The notes: generated by a model not told the origin, from the sequence alone. A stretch of 64,000 bases of DNA from Niveibacterium microcysteis (GCF_017161445.1 NZ_CP071060.1:2914001-2978000); one strand, 5' to 3'. Positions 26,623 to 35,981 are shown, counted from the stretch's first letter. Numbers and translations are program-made.

Positions 26623-27516
26623 TCATCTGCCGTTGCGGTGTTGCCGCCATGCAAGCAAGGCCAGCGCCGCGCCGAGCAAGCCGAGCGCAGCCGGCTCTGG
26701 CGTTTCGTACGGCTTATCGGTGATCTCGAAGTACACCTGGAACTCGTTGCTCAGGCCTTCCACGGTCGTGAAGCCAAGGCAGCCATTTGCCACACCCACG
26801 GCGCCACATGCGGCATTCGTCAGCACATCAACACCATCCACCCTGACCTTGGCGTTGTAGAGATCAGCACCGTACGCAAAGGTCTGATTGAAGGTCTTGT
26901 CGACCGGGTTGAAACCGGCGCCCGCCACATCAATCACAAAGATGTCGTTACACGGGATCGGGCTCGCCACTTCGCAGGAACCGTCGTTATCCGTTTCGAG
27001 GAAGTGGATCGCAAAAAGCAAAGCCGGCGCATCGAAACCCGGCAGATCCGGCACCAACGGATCCAGATTGACCATGTCGAACAAGGTCGCGCTGCGCAGC
27101 GATGGCGCATAGACCGGGAAGTTGTTGTGCACCACCTTGACGGTCGCCACTTCACCGCCGTTGGTCATCAGCGACCCGGTTTCACGGCCATTCGTCGCCG
27201 CACCGACCGACAGCGAGGATTGCCCGCCCGCGCTGGCCGGAATGCCCCAGGCGAGCTTCGAATACACATCGCCAACGGTTGAAAAATCAAACCCGCCGCC
27301 GCCCTGCAGACCAATGATGCCGTTCTCTGCGCTCAGGCGTGCGTTGGCCGCGCTGCCACTGATGCCCGCCGTGCCGCCGTAGGTATCCGTGTAGGCGATG
27401 AAGCCCGAGTCGATCGTGAAGCCCCATTCAGAGATCGCGGCGGACTGTGCCGGCGCTGCGGCGAGGCCAAAACCCGCAGCGGCGAGCGCCGCAATTGCTT
27501 GGTTCAGACGTCTCAT
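26623..27516 (-). CDS. PEP-CTERM sorting-domain protein
   Basis: A 297-residue exported protein. A Sec signal peptide (MRRLNQAIAALAAAGFGLAA, cleavage near PAQSAA) is followed by a Gly/Asn/Thr-rich beta-type ectodomain with two probable disulfide pairs (SCEVASPIPC, AACGAVGVANGC). The C-terminus is TPEPAALGLLGAALALLAWR plus basic residues, the PEP-CTERM signal processed by exosortase (EpsH). A strong ribosome site (AAGGAGGG) precedes ATG 27516. No exosortase or polysaccharide genes are nearby, so it is an orphan substrate; its function is unknown. Confidence 0.9.
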   Translation of the reverse strand: MRRLNQAIAALAAAGFGLAAAPAQSAAISEWGFTIDSGFIAYTDTYGGTAGISGSAANARLSAENGIIGLQGGGGFDFSTVGDVYSKLAWGIPASAGGQSSLSVGAATNGRETGSLMTNGGEVATVKVVHNNFPVYAPSLRSATLFDMVNLDPLVPDLPGFDAPALLFAIHFLETDNDGSCEVASPIPCNDIFVIDVAGAGFNPVDKTFNQTFAYGADLYNAKVRVDGVDVLTNAACGAVGVANGCLGFTTVEGLSNEFQVYFEITDKPYETPEPAALGLLGAALALLAWRQHRNGR

Positions 27517-27682
27517 GACACCCTCCTTTGACAACCAAAGGCGTTTGTCCTGAAACAAGCATCAGACGTACCCAGCCGCCAAGCAACTGAATCCCCGTTG
27601 CTTTTCTATGCACGCAGCCAGCGCGAGAAGCGATTTGTCAAATTCGCCGACTGCAGCAGATTCTTCGATGCGCGCCGTTAAA

Positions 27683-27712
27683 GCAACAAGGCACCCGACG
27701 GTGCCTTGTTGC
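27683..27712 (-). terminator. Terminator of the peptide ABC transporter operon
   Basis: A perfect 13-bp stem (GCAACAAGGCACC / GGTGCCTTGTTGC) with a 4-nt loop, 14 nt after the ATPase gene stop. Confidence 0.85.
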
Positions 27713-27726
27713 TGGACCGATCGCGC

Positions 27727-29748
27727 TCAACGCGCGAAGTGGCAAGCCACCGTATGCGTTGAGGACATGGCGACGGAGGGCGGATAGTCCTGCCGGCATG
27801 CGTCGCCGGCTTTCGGGCAGCGCGGGTGGAAATGACAGCCCTGCGGCGGGTTCGACGGCGATGGCAAATCACCCTTCAGCGGCGGCAGTGCGCTTGCTTG
27901 CGCTTCACTCAGTTCCGCCCGCGGCACTGCCGCCAGCAGCGCCTGCGTGTAGGGGTGGCGCGGCGATTTGAGCACCTCTTCGGCGCTACCCTGCTCGACA
28001 ATGCGGCCCAGATACATCACCGCCACTTCATGCGCGAGGTATTCGACGACGCCGATGTTGTGGGTGATGAACAGGTAAGCGAGGCCCAGCTCCGCCTGCA
28101 GTTCCTGCAGCAGATTCAGGATCTGCGCCTGCACCGACACATCCAGCGCCGAAGTCGGCTCGTCGCACACGATCAGCTGAGGCGACACCGCCAGCGCCCG
28201 TGCCACGGCGATACGCTGACGCTGGCCGCCGGAAAACTCGTGCGGGTAACGATCCGCCATCTCGGGCCGCAGACCAACCAGCCGCATGATTTCGAGGATG
28301 CGTTGCCGGCGTGCGTCGGCATCGCCACCGATGCCCAGCGCATCCATCCCCTCGTCGATGATCTCGGCCACACGCAAACGCGGGTTCAGCGAGCCGAACG
28401 GGTCCTGGAACACCATCTGCATCTTCGATCGCAGCGCACGCAGCGCCTTGCCATCGAGCCCGCCGAGATCGGCCCCGCCTAGCCGGGCACGACCGCCGGT
28501 GGGTTCGATCAAGCGAAGAATCGCCTTGCCGGCGGTGGTCTTGCCGCAACCCGATTCACCAACCAGCGCCAATGTGCGACCGGCGCGCAGCGTCAGGCTC
28601 ACGCCGTCCACAGCCTTGACGTGGCCCACGGTGCGCTGGAAGACCCCACGCTTGATCGGGAAGTGCACCTGCAATTGCTCGACTTCAAGCAGTGTATCGC
28701 CACTGCGCGTAACCGGCTTTGCAACTTGCTCTGCCGCGCCCGAGCGCGCGGCCAGGCGCCCTGCCTCGACCGCATCGTAAAGGTGGCAACGCACCCGCTG
28801 CCCCTCGCCCAAGTCGTGCCACGCAGGCGCTTCGCCCCGACAACGGTCCCACGCGTGCGGGCACCGTTCGGCGAAACGGCAGCCAATGAAATCAGTGGTG
28901 AGCGGCGGCACCGAGCCCGGAATCGTCGCAAGTTTGCCGGCTTGGCGATGCCCCTCCGGCAGCGCCTCAAAAAGCTTCACCGAATAGGGGTGCGCCGGCT
29001 TGGCAAAGAAACGCTCACGCGGCGCTTCCTCGATCAAGTGGCCGGCGTACATCACGCCGATGCGATGCGCCATCTTGGCGACCACACCCAGGTCGTGCGT
29101 GATCAGCATCATCGCCATGCGCTGCTCGCGTTGCAGCGTCGCCATCAGATCGAGCACCTGCGCCTGGATTGTCACATCCAGCGCGGTCGTCGGTTCGTCA
29201 GCGATCAGGAGCTTCGGCTTGCCGGCAAGCGCCATCGCGATCATCACGCGCTGCTTCATGCCGCCCGAGAACTGGAACGGATATTCAGTCAGTCTGCGTT
29301 CCGGATCGGGGATACCGACCTGCTTCATCAACGCCACAGCCTCGGCGCGCGCCGCAGCACCTTTCAGGCCGCGGTGGATCGCCAGCACCTCGCCCAATTG
29401 CTGGCCGACCGTCAGCACCGCATTGAGGCTGGTGCCCGGCTCCTGGAAGATCATCGCGAGATCGCCGCCACGCACCCGGCGCATCTGCGCCTCGGTCAGG
29501 CTGCAGAGATCGCGCCCACCCATGCGCACCTCGCCACCGGCAACACGCCCCGCGGGCGGCAACAGCCGCATCAGCGAGAGTGCGGTCATCGACTTGCCGC
29601 AGCCGGATTCGCCGAGCAGCGCGAAGGTCTCACCGGCGCGGATTTCGAATGACACGCGATCGAGCGCGCGCACGACGCCCCGCTCGCTATCGATGTGCAT
29701 CGAAAGCTCGCGCAGCGCGAGTACGGTTTCAACGGGGGCCTGACTCAT
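27727..29748 (-). CDS. Fused peptide ABC transporter ATP-binding protein (DppD-DppF type)
   Basis: A 673-residue protein with two complete ABC ATPase domains of the oligopeptide family. The first has Walker A GESGCGKSMT and signature FSGGMKQR; the second has GESGCGKTTA and FSGGQRQR. Both have DEPTTALD/DEPTSALD Walker B. Each domain ends in the oligopeptide-type cysteine segment (CRFAERCPHAWDRC and CHFHPRCPKAGDAC). It energises uptake of peptides or a peptide-like solute. ATG overlaps the permease stop by 4 nt; it is the last gene of the operon. Confidence 0.92.
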   Translation of the reverse strand: MSQAPVETVLALRELSMHIDSERGVVRALDRVSFEIRAGETFALLGESGCGKSMTALSLMRLLPPAGRVAGGEVRMGGRDLCSLTEAQMRRVRGGDLAMIFQEPGTSLNAVLTVGQQLGEVLAIHRGLKGAAARAEAVALMKQVGIPDPERRLTEYPFQFSGGMKQRVMIAMALAGKPKLLIADEPTTALDVTIQAQVLDLMATLQREQRMAMMLITHDLGVVAKMAHRIGVMYAGHLIEEAPRERFFAKPAHPYSVKLFEALPEGHRQAGKLATIPGSVPPLTTDFIGCRFAERCPHAWDRCRGEAPAWHDLGEGQRVRCHLYDAVEAGRLAARSGAAEQVAKPVTRSGDTLLEVEQLQVHFPIKRGVFQRTVGHVKAVDGVSLTLRAGRTLALVGESGCGKTTAGKAILRLIEPTGGRARLGGADLGGLDGKALRALRSKMQMVFQDPFGSLNPRLRVAEIIDEGMDALGIGGDADARRQRILEIMRLVGLRPEMADRYPHEFSGGQRQRIAVARALAVSPQLIVCDEPTSALDVSVQAQILNLLQELQAELGLAYLFITHNIGVVEYLAHEVAVMYLGRIVEQGSAEEVLKSPRHPYTQALLAAVPRAELSEAQASALPPLKGDLPSPSNPPQGCHFHPRCPKAGDACRQDYPPSVAMSSTHTVACHFAR

Positions 29749-31193
29749 TTTGCGGCTCCCAGGCGAAGGCGGCGGCGCGACGGCAAAGCACGCGGGTCAA
29801 ACGCCTCGCGCACAGCATCGGCAAACAGGTTGGCGGCGAGCACCAGACTCACCATGAAGACAAAGGCTGCACTGATCGACCACCAGATCAGCGGATCGCG
29901 CGCGAGCTCGCCACGCGCCTTGTTGATCATCATGCCGAAGCTGATCGATGTCGGATCGACGCCCACACCGACGAACGACAGCACCGCTTCTGCGAGCACC
30001 AGGCCGGAAAAATCCAGCACCACGGTGATCAGCACGATGTGGAAGGCATTCGGCAGGATGTGGCGCAGCATGATGCGCAGGCTCGACACACCGAAGCAGC
30101 GCGCCGCCTGCACATAGTCGAGCTCGCGCAGCTTCAGGGTCTCGGCGCGGATCAGCCGGCACAGCGTGGTCCAGGAAATCGCGCCGATGATGGCGCACAG
30201 GGCCACCAGCTTGGCGTCGGCGCGCGATGCAGCGGTCGTAAACAGCGCCCCGTTGCGTTCGATCAGCATCGTCATCATCAGCGATGCGGCGGCAATCAAC
30301 AGCACATAGGGGATCGAACTGATCACCGTGTAGATGTACTGGATCGTGTCGTCCACCCAACCACGGTAGTAGCCCGCGGCGAGCCCGAGGCCGATGCCAA
30401 GCGGCAGCACCACGAGCGTGGCCAGGGTGCCGATCATCAGCGCGACGCGCATCGCCTTGAGTGTCTGGTAGAGCACGTCGTTGCCGGTCGCATCGGTGCC
30501 GAACACATGGTAGTGGCCCGACAGGATGCCGAGCACGCCCGCAAGAACCAGCACGAACAGCAACGCCCAGGCAAAGCCGTCCCATGCAATCTGCGTGCCG
30601 CCGCGCAGCACTTCGTGTGCGGCCCGCGCAAGCGTCCAACCATGCCTACGCGCAACGCCCCGCACGATCGGGAGCATAGCCAGCAGCCACAGAAGGCCGC
30701 CGAGCGCGGCGCCGCATGCGGCACGCACAGCAATGTCGCCGGCGCGCTCCGCCGGATCCTTGAGGTGCGCGCCGCCGAACTTGAGCCGTGGGTAGTCGCG
30801 GTATTGCTTGCCGTCCGGCGCTTCGAGCATCTGCTTTTCGAAGAAGTGCGTCGCGAATGGCGCGGAGTAGGTCTTCTCGCGGGTATCGCGCAGCGTTGAA
30901 AGCGCGACGTCCAACACCGACAGCACCTCGACCGAGTACTGCACCTTGGTCTGCGGCGCACCGTCCGGCTGGTCGAGCGCGGGGCGGTAATGGAAGGAAT
31001 CGAGCACGGTTACCAGCAGGTAAGCCAGCAGGATCACCAACGCGGCCATCGCGCTGCGGTTCGCGAACACGGTGTGCCATGCGCGGCGCAGGTGCTCATG
31101 GCGAAACGCATAGGTAATGCCGGCCGCGAGCGCAGCAAGCAGAACCGCGAACAGCACGTCCGACCACAGGACAACAATCTGGAAATCTCTCAT
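29745..31193 (-). CDS. Peptide ABC transporter permease (DppC type, extended)
   Basis: A 482-residue inner-membrane permease. The C-terminal core (about residues 250-470) is the BPD_transp_1 domain, with the EAA-type loop around RAETLKLRELDYVQAARCFGV. It is longer than DppC (about 300 residues) because the N-terminal part adds hydrophobic helices at about 7-27 and 46-62. A hydrophilic region of about 90 residues follows and probably faces the periplasm. It overlaps both neighbours by 4 nt (ATGA), so expression is tightly coupled. Confidence 0.9.
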   Translation of the reverse strand: MRDFQIVVLWSDVLFAVLLAALAAGITYAFRHEHLRRAWHTVFANRSAMAALVILLAYLLVTVLDSFHYRPALDQPDGAPQTKVQYSVEVLSVLDVALSTLRDTREKTYSAPFATHFFEKQMLEAPDGKQYRDYPRLKFGGAHLKDPAERAGDIAVRAACGAALGGLLWLLAMLPIVRGVARRHGWTLARAAHEVLRGGTQIAWDGFAWALLFVLVLAGVLGILSGHYHVFGTDATGNDVLYQTLKAMRVALMIGTLATLVVLPLGIGLGLAAGYYRGWVDDTIQYIYTVISSIPYVLLIAAASLMMTMLIERNGALFTTAASRADAKLVALCAIIGAISWTTLCRLIRAETLKLRELDYVQAARCFGVSSLRIMLRHILPNAFHIVLITVVLDFSGLVLAEAVLSFVGVGVDPTSISFGMMINKARGELARDPLIWWSISAAFVFMVSLVLAANLFADAVREAFDPRALPSRRRLRLGAAK

Positions 31194-32167
31194 TGCAGTC
31201 GCACCCGCGGGTCAACCAGGGTGTAGGAAAGGTCGGTCAGGATCAGGCCCAGGATGTAGAGCAAGGCGCCGATGAACACCATGGCGCGGACGATGGCGAA
31301 GTCCTGCATCATGATCGCCTCGATCGTGAAGCTGCCCAGCCCCGGGATGCCGAAGAAGTCCTCACTGATCAGGCTGCCGAGGAACAGCGACGGAATCACC
31401 ACAACGGTGCCTGTAAGGATCGGGATCATTGCGTTCTTCAACACATGGCGGAACAGCACTGCGCCCTCGGACAAGCCCTTGGCCCGCGCGGTACGCACGT
31501 AATCCTTGCCGATTTCTTCAAGGAAGATCGAGCGGTACCAACGCACGTTCGAGCCCAAGCCCGCCACCACGCCGACCAGCACGGGCAGCGCCAGAAAACG
31601 CATCGCATCCATGCCGCTCTGGTAACCGGAAATCGGCACAAGGCTCCATGCCCTGGCGACAATGAATTGACCGGCGATGATGTAGAACAGGCTGGAGATC
31701 GACATCAGCAGAACGCAGGCAATCACGCCGGAGTAGTCGAGCCAGGTCGCACGGAAGAACGCCAACACCATTGCCGCGACGACTGCAACAAAAAGGCCAA
31801 TCAAGAAGACCGGAAGTGCCAGCGCGAGCGACGGCCACATGCGCGCAGACAGCTCATGGTTGATGTCGCGCCCGAGGTCACTCTTGCCGAAATCGAGCAG
31901 GAACATGCGGGCGGATTTCTGCACGAAGATGGTGTCGGTAAACCGCGCCGAGCCCTCCGCGTCGTGGTTGTAGAACAGCGGCTTGTTGTAGCCGTGATCC
32001 GCCTTCCAGCGTTCGATTGCCTCCTGCGTCACGCGTTTGGCGCCCAGTTGTGCACGCGCCATGTCGTCAGGGCTGCTGACGATGAAGAACAAAGCAAAGA
32101 CGAGCAGATTGACGCCCAGCAAAGTGGGCAAGGCCCACAGCAGGCGCCGGATGAGGTAAGCAATCAT
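31190..32167 (-). CDS. Peptide ABC transporter permease (DppB type)
   Basis: A 325-residue permease with the standard opening MIAYLIRRLLWALPTLLGVN, a periplasmic loop after the first helix and a BPD_transp_1 core (about 110-315) with the EAA loop at DYVRTARAKGLSEG. It pairs with the DppC-type subunit. Four-nt overlaps link it to the binding-protein gene upstream and the DppC-type gene downstream. Confidence 0.92.
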   Translation of the reverse strand: MIAYLIRRLLWALPTLLGVNLLVFALFFIVSSPDDMARAQLGAKRVTQEAIERWKADHGYNKPLFYNHDAEGSARFTDTIFVQKSARMFLLDFGKSDLGRDINHELSARMWPSLALALPVFLIGLFVAVVAAMVLAFFRATWLDYSGVIACVLLMSISSLFYIIAGQFIVARAWSLVPISGYQSGMDAMRFLALPVLVGVVAGLGSNVRWYRSIFLEEIGKDYVRTARAKGLSEGAVLFRHVLKNAMIPILTGTVVVIPSLFLGSLISEDFFGIPGLGSFTIEAIMMQDFAIVRAMVFIGALLYILGLILTDLSYTLVDPRVRLQ

Positions 32168-34383
32168 TGGGCAGCCTCCGAGCGGGCCGTTTGGGCTTCA
32201 TGGCGGCGGTAGTGGCGCACGCTGAGCACAGCGAGCGCAGCGATTGCCGCGAACAGCAGCGCCAACGGCCACAGCTGTGGGCGATTCCACTGTGCCGACA
32301 GCGCATTGCGTTTCGCAACGTCGAGCGAGAGGTACTTGCGATTGGTGTGCAGCATGCGCACCGGCATCGAGTTACGCAGCCAACTGTGTGAGAGCTCGAA
32401 GGCCTCGTTGTGCCAGCCGGCCAGCACCGGCGCATCGCGCCTCACCAGATCGGCCATCTTGTCGATGATTGGCTGCCGGTCTGCAGTCACGTCCATGCCA
32501 CGGAATTGCTCAAACAGCTTGTCGAACTCCGGATTGTTGTAGTTCGTGACGTTCTCACCCTGGTATTTCGCCTTGCTGTTCTTGCTGTAGAAGAGGAAGA
32601 GGAAGTTTTCCGGATCGGGGTAGTCCGCGTTCCAGCCCCAGAACGAGAGCTGAGCCGCGCCCTTGCGGTGCATTTCCTGCCAGCGGTTCCACTCTGTCAG
32701 TCGCGGCACCAGCTGGATGTCGATGCGCTTCATCTGCTTGATGACGATCTCCAACTGCTCGCGCTTGAATACGTCGTAGACGTCGAGGTTGATGACCAAC
32801 GGTTCGCCCGTTTTTTCGTCGCGTCCGTTCGGATAGCCCGCCTCGGCCAGCAAGCGCTTGGCCTCGTCGATCGAGCGCAACTTGGGGCGACCGTTCTTCC
32901 AGGTGAAGGCATAGGGGTTGATGCCCGCCTCGCCTGTCTTGTAGCCGGCGATCCCCGGCGGAATCGGTCCCTGCATGGGAATGCCGAGGCCGTTCTTCAT
33001 GATCGACAGGTACTCCTCCATGTCGAACGCGATCGCCATCGCCTGGCGTACCTTGCGGGCACGCTCACGCGCCTGCGGCGTCGACCCGCCATCGCCGATC
33101 AGCGGGTCGAGCATGTTCACGAAGAAGTACTCGGTGGCCGGTTCGATCTCGGTCTTCAGCGTGATGCCCTGCTTCTTCATCGCATCAGATAGCGAGAGCC
33201 CACCGCCCTGCATCTGCAGCGCGGTATCGAAACTCGCCATCGTCTTGAAGCGAGTCGAGGCATAGAAGTCGTAATAGCCCTGCAGGAACTTGTTCCAGAA
33301 CGGCGTCGCCTCTTTCTCGTAGACGAACTTCACGCCGTCGATCATCGGCAGACGCTTGCCGCAATCGTCGAGCAAGCCGCGCTCCTTGTCGCCGGGCGCG
33401 CCTTCGCACGGGTATGTCTGATCGCGGAAGTTCGGATTCCGCTCCATCAGGATCTCGCGCAGCGGGCGATTTCGCGTGAGCATGAACGGGCCGGTTCCGA
33501 TCGGCCACATGTCGAGCGTCAGTTCGCGCTTGGCCATGCCCGGCTGAGCGTAGAACTTCTCCGCCTCCCAAGGCATCGGCGCCGAGAACGGCATCGCAAG
33601 CCAGTAGATGAACTGCGGATACTTGCCCTTCAGGCGAATCCGCAGCGTGTGCGGATCAGGCGTCTCAACGCCGGCCAAAGGGTACTTGCGCAGATCGATC
33701 CAGCCATCCGGGTCCGCCTTGCCGGCCTTCACGTCGGCTTCCAACTGGGCAATCAGCTCATCAAAACCAAGGATCTGCTTGAATAGCTCGAGCGAGGGGG
33801 ATTCCAGCTTCGGACGCGCAATCCGCTTGATGCCGTAGGCGAAGTCCTCCGACACCAGCTCACGCGTGCCGGTGAACTCGAAATCGGTGATCTGCGAACG
33901 CCCGCCCAGCTTCGCATCGTCGAGCCCCTCATACCGCAGCTTGCCGGCGCCATCACGCGCCAAGGCCGGATGGGGCTGGAAGCGCACCCCCGACTTCAAC
34001 GGTATTTCGTAGACGCTTTGTGCGATGTCGGCTGCCGGGGCGTCCGTTGGCAGCGGTTGGCCCTGTTTGTCGAGGTAACTGACCTTCGGCATCGCGGCAG
34101 CAAGCCCCGGCTGCAACTCGAACGGGCGCTTGAGGTAATGAAATTCGTAGAGCGTCTCGTAGATCGAGTAGGTAAACCACGCTTCGTCTTCGACGTAGGA
34201 CTGCACCGGATCAAAGTGTTTCGGGCGCGAATTGAACTCTTCGTGCAGGAAGCGCTTTTCTCGCTCAGCCGCAGGATATGGGCTGTTCCACACCTCATCA
34301 CAACCGGTCAGGACGAGCGCCGCGCCCATCAGCAACGCCGCCAGATAGCCCAGCTTTGTCGCGATCATGACGACGCGATCCAT
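32164..34383 (-). CDS. Peptide-type solute-binding lipoprotein with C-terminal membrane helix
   Basis: A 739-residue family 5 extracellular solute-binding protein (SBP_bac_5), longer than DppA or OppA (about 540). The N-terminus has a lipobox ending VLTGC (Cys at about 28). The binding domain includes YSIYETLYEF and VRQAMAIAFDMEEYLSIM. An additional hydrophobic helix near the C-terminus (about 698-722, LWPLALLFAAIAALAVLSV) is followed by a basic tail. It would therefore be anchored at both ends. ATG 34383 is used; the in-frame ATG at 34368 is also possible. It is the first gene of the four-gene importer operon. Confidence 0.88.
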   Translation of the reverse strand: MDRVVMIATKLGYLAALLMGAALVLTGCDEVWNSPYPAAEREKRFLHEEFNSRPKHFDPVQSYVEDEAWFTYSIYETLYEFHYLKRPFELQPGLAAAMPKVSYLDKQGQPLPTDAPAADIAQSVYEIPLKSGVRFQPHPALARDGAGKLRYEGLDDAKLGGRSQITDFEFTGTRELVSEDFAYGIKRIARPKLESPSLELFKQILGFDELIAQLEADVKAGKADPDGWIDLRKYPLAGVETPDPHTLRIRLKGKYPQFIYWLAMPFSAPMPWEAEKFYAQPGMAKRELTLDMWPIGTGPFMLTRNRPLREILMERNPNFRDQTYPCEGAPGDKERGLLDDCGKRLPMIDGVKFVYEKEATPFWNKFLQGYYDFYASTRFKTMASFDTALQMQGGGLSLSDAMKKQGITLKTEIEPATEYFFVNMLDPLIGDGGSTPQARERARKVRQAMAIAFDMEEYLSIMKNGLGIPMQGPIPPGIAGYKTGEAGINPYAFTWKNGRPKLRSIDEAKRLLAEAGYPNGRDEKTGEPLVINLDVYDVFKREQLEIVIKQMKRIDIQLVPRLTEWNRWQEMHRKGAAQLSFWGWNADYPDPENFLFLFYSKNSKAKYQGENVTNYNNPEFDKLFEQFRGMDVTADRQPIIDKMADLVRRDAPVLAGWHNEAFELSHSWLRNSMPVRMLHTNRKYLSLDVAKRNALSAQWNRPQLWPLALLFAAIAALAVLSVRHYRRHEAQTARSEAAQ

Positions 34384-34801
34384 CGCGGCGCCGACCCGGC
34401 ATCAAGACTCATCCGAATCGCGCGATCCCGCGCTACAGCATCCAACATCGGTTCAAACATCAGACACGAATCCAGTAAAAGTTTCGGGTTTAGCAGCATT
34501 CATGCCAAAGCAGCCATCCGACGACCTGGACACACCCTGCTCTTCACGACTCACGCAATACATCGAACTTCCAGTCGCATTCCGCGCAACATTCACCGCA
34601 TATCAATCGACAAGCGCCGCCTAGGTCGCAAGCAATGCCGCGCGCCACATCCCAAGCCTGACACCTCCAGGCAAGCAACTTGGCACCACCACGGTGCCAA
34701 CAACGCGGCCCGCCACACTGCAATGACGCGGCGGACGTTACCGGGCTGCCGACTTGAGCGCTTGTTGCCAGGCGCCCGAAACTTTCCTGCTGGCGGCACA
34801 A

Positions 34802-34843
34802 AAGAAAACGGCATCCAGGCCAAGGCCCGAATGCCGTTTTCTT
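34802..34843 (-). terminator. Terminator downstream of slyD (distal hairpin)
   Basis: A 13-bp perfect stem (AAGAAAACGGCAT / ATGCCGTTTTCTT) with a 16-nt loop; the minus-strand arm ends in TTTTCTTTT. It lies 38 nt after the slyD stop. Confidence 0.8.
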
Positions 34844-34852
34844 GCATGCAGA

Positions 34853-34872
34853 GCGCCCGGCAAGCCGGGCGC
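34853..34872 (-). terminator. Terminator downstream of slyD (proximal hairpin)
   Basis: An 8-bp stem (GCGCCCGG / CCGGGCGC) with a 4-nt loop, 8 nt after the slyD stop, without its own T tract. Together with the distal hairpin it forms a two-stem termination region. Confidence 0.65.
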
Positions 34873-34880
34873 TTCAGCAA

Positions 34881-35360
34881 TCAGTGCTGGTGACCACCTG
34901 CGCCGTGCACATGACCATGCGAAATCTCTTCCGCCGTCGCCATACGCACTTCCGCCACCGTCACGTCGAACACCAACGCGGTGCCAGCGAGCGGGTGATT
35001 GCCATCCACCACGACCTTGCCCTCGGCGATATCGGTCACGCGGAAAAGCATGTCCTCTTCACCGTCTTCACCGACGCGCTCGAACGCCATGCCGATCTCG
35101 ATGTTGTCCGGGAACAGGTCGGCCGGCTCGATCATGACCAGGCTTTCGTCGTAATCGCCAAACGCATCTTCCGGCTGAAGCTTGACGACGATCTTCTCGC
35201 CAACCGACTTGCCATGCAGCGCCTCTTCCAGGTGCGGGAAGATGGCGTCGTAGCCACCATGCAGATAGACCAGCGGGTTCTTGCCGTCGTCGATCATGTT
35301 GCCGTCCGGGTCATGAACGGTGTAGTTCAGGGTCACGACGGCGTTCTTTACGATTTCCAT
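34881..35360 (-). CDS. slyD: FKBP-type peptidyl-prolyl isomerase SlyD
   Basis: A 159-residue SlyD-type prolyl isomerase and chaperone. The FKBP fold is split by the insert-in-flap domain (about residues 70-125). Family blocks are LNYTVHDPDGNMID, PLVYLHGGYDAIFPHLEEAL and GKVVVDGNHPLAGTALVFDV. The C-terminus has a short His-rich end (GHVHGAGGHQH), much shorter than the metal-binding tail of E. coli SlyD, so weaker nickel binding is expected. Its ATG shares 1 nt with the peroxiredoxin stop (TAATG). Confidence 0.94.
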   Translation of the reverse strand: MEIVKNAVVTLNYTVHDPDGNMIDDGKNPLVYLHGGYDAIFPHLEEALHGKSVGEKIVVKLQPEDAFGDYDESLVMIEPADLFPDNIEIGMAFERVGEDGEEDMLFRVTDIAEGKVVVDGNHPLAGTALVFDVTVAEVRMATAEEISHGHVHGAGGHQH

Positions 35361-35827
35361 TAGTTGTTCCTTGCTATTTCTTTAACGAGCTTGAGTACTT
35401 CGGCTGCGTGCCCACGTAGCTGAACGTCATCAATGAGGTGACGCACAACACCGGCGCGATCGATCAGGATGGTTGTGCGGCGCACGGTATCGCGCTCACA
35501 GCCCTCACGTCGGTGCAGCACCCCATAGAGTCGGCACACTTCCAGGTCGGGATCGGACAGCAGGCGGATCGAAATCCCATGCTCATCGCGAAACGCGGCG
35601 TGCGTCAGGCAATCGTCCGGACTGATCCCGATGACGGCCGCCCCTTCACGGATGAAGTCGTCTTCGTGGTCGCTGAATTCAATCGCCTGCCGCGTACAGG
35701 CAGGTGTTCCATCACGAGGGTAGAAGCACAGCACGACCACGCCACGCTGCGTCGCATCACGCAGGTCGAAAGTCTCCATGTCCGCATCGGGCAGCACAAA
35801 GTGCGGCGCGACGCAGCCCGGAGCCAA
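35360..35827 (-). CDS. Bcp-type peroxiredoxin
   Basis: A 155-residue thiol peroxidase of the AhpC/TSA, BCP-like group. The peroxidatic Cys is in FYPRDGTPACTRQAIEF, and other cysteines at SPDDCLTH, LEVCRLYG and REGCERD include the likely resolving residue. The frame is open up to an ATG at 35893, but the TTG at 35827 has a strong GGGAGG site with 7-nt spacing. It gives the normal distance to the APHFVLP opening, so it is taken as the start. It is coupled to slyD by a TAATG junction. Confidence 0.85.
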   Translation of the reverse strand: MAPGCVAPHFVLPDADMETFDLRDATQRGVVVLCFYPRDGTPACTRQAIEFSDHEDDFIREGAAVIGISPDDCLTHAAFRDEHGISIRLLSDPDLEVCRLYGVLHRREGCERDTVRRTTILIDRAGVVRHLIDDVQLRGHAAEVLKLVKEIARNN

Positions 35828-35981
35828 TGCTGTGCCTCCCGGGTGTGGGCCGGATTCTACCGGAAGTCGATCTGCCCCGACGCCGCACTCCATGCCGCAC
35901 CTCCTGCGCCATGCGCCCGCAAGTCCACTAGGATTAGATCAAGCCACGCTGCACCACAAGCATCCGACATCAGGAGGTCTC

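Larger units (their letters stand above)
34384..34880. other. Intergenic region with hairpins, no convincing gene
   Basis: This 497-bp region separates the divergently placed 5' end of the peptide importer operon from the 3' end of slyD. I see no ORF with coding character. It holds the promoter of the importer (no clear hexamers found), an 8-bp hairpin TTGGCACC/GGTGCCAA at 34680-34700, and two terminator-like hairpins near slyD listed separately. The base composition of 34384-34600 is less GC-rich than its surroundings. Confidence 0.7.

Noticed and set aside
29580..30899. 439-codon plus-strand frame over the DppC-type permease
   Set aside because: Antisense to a clear permease and very rich in Arg/His/Gln; not a credible protein.
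34367..34624. 85-codon plus-strand frame upstream of the peptide importer
   Set aside because: No ribosome site, no hydrophobic or conserved segment, and partly antisense to the lipoprotein start.
34680..34700. TTGGCACC...GGTGCCAA as a sigma-54 promoter
   Set aside because: TGGCAC is present, but no GC/TTGC element follows at the required spacing. The sequence is simply one arm of a hairpin.
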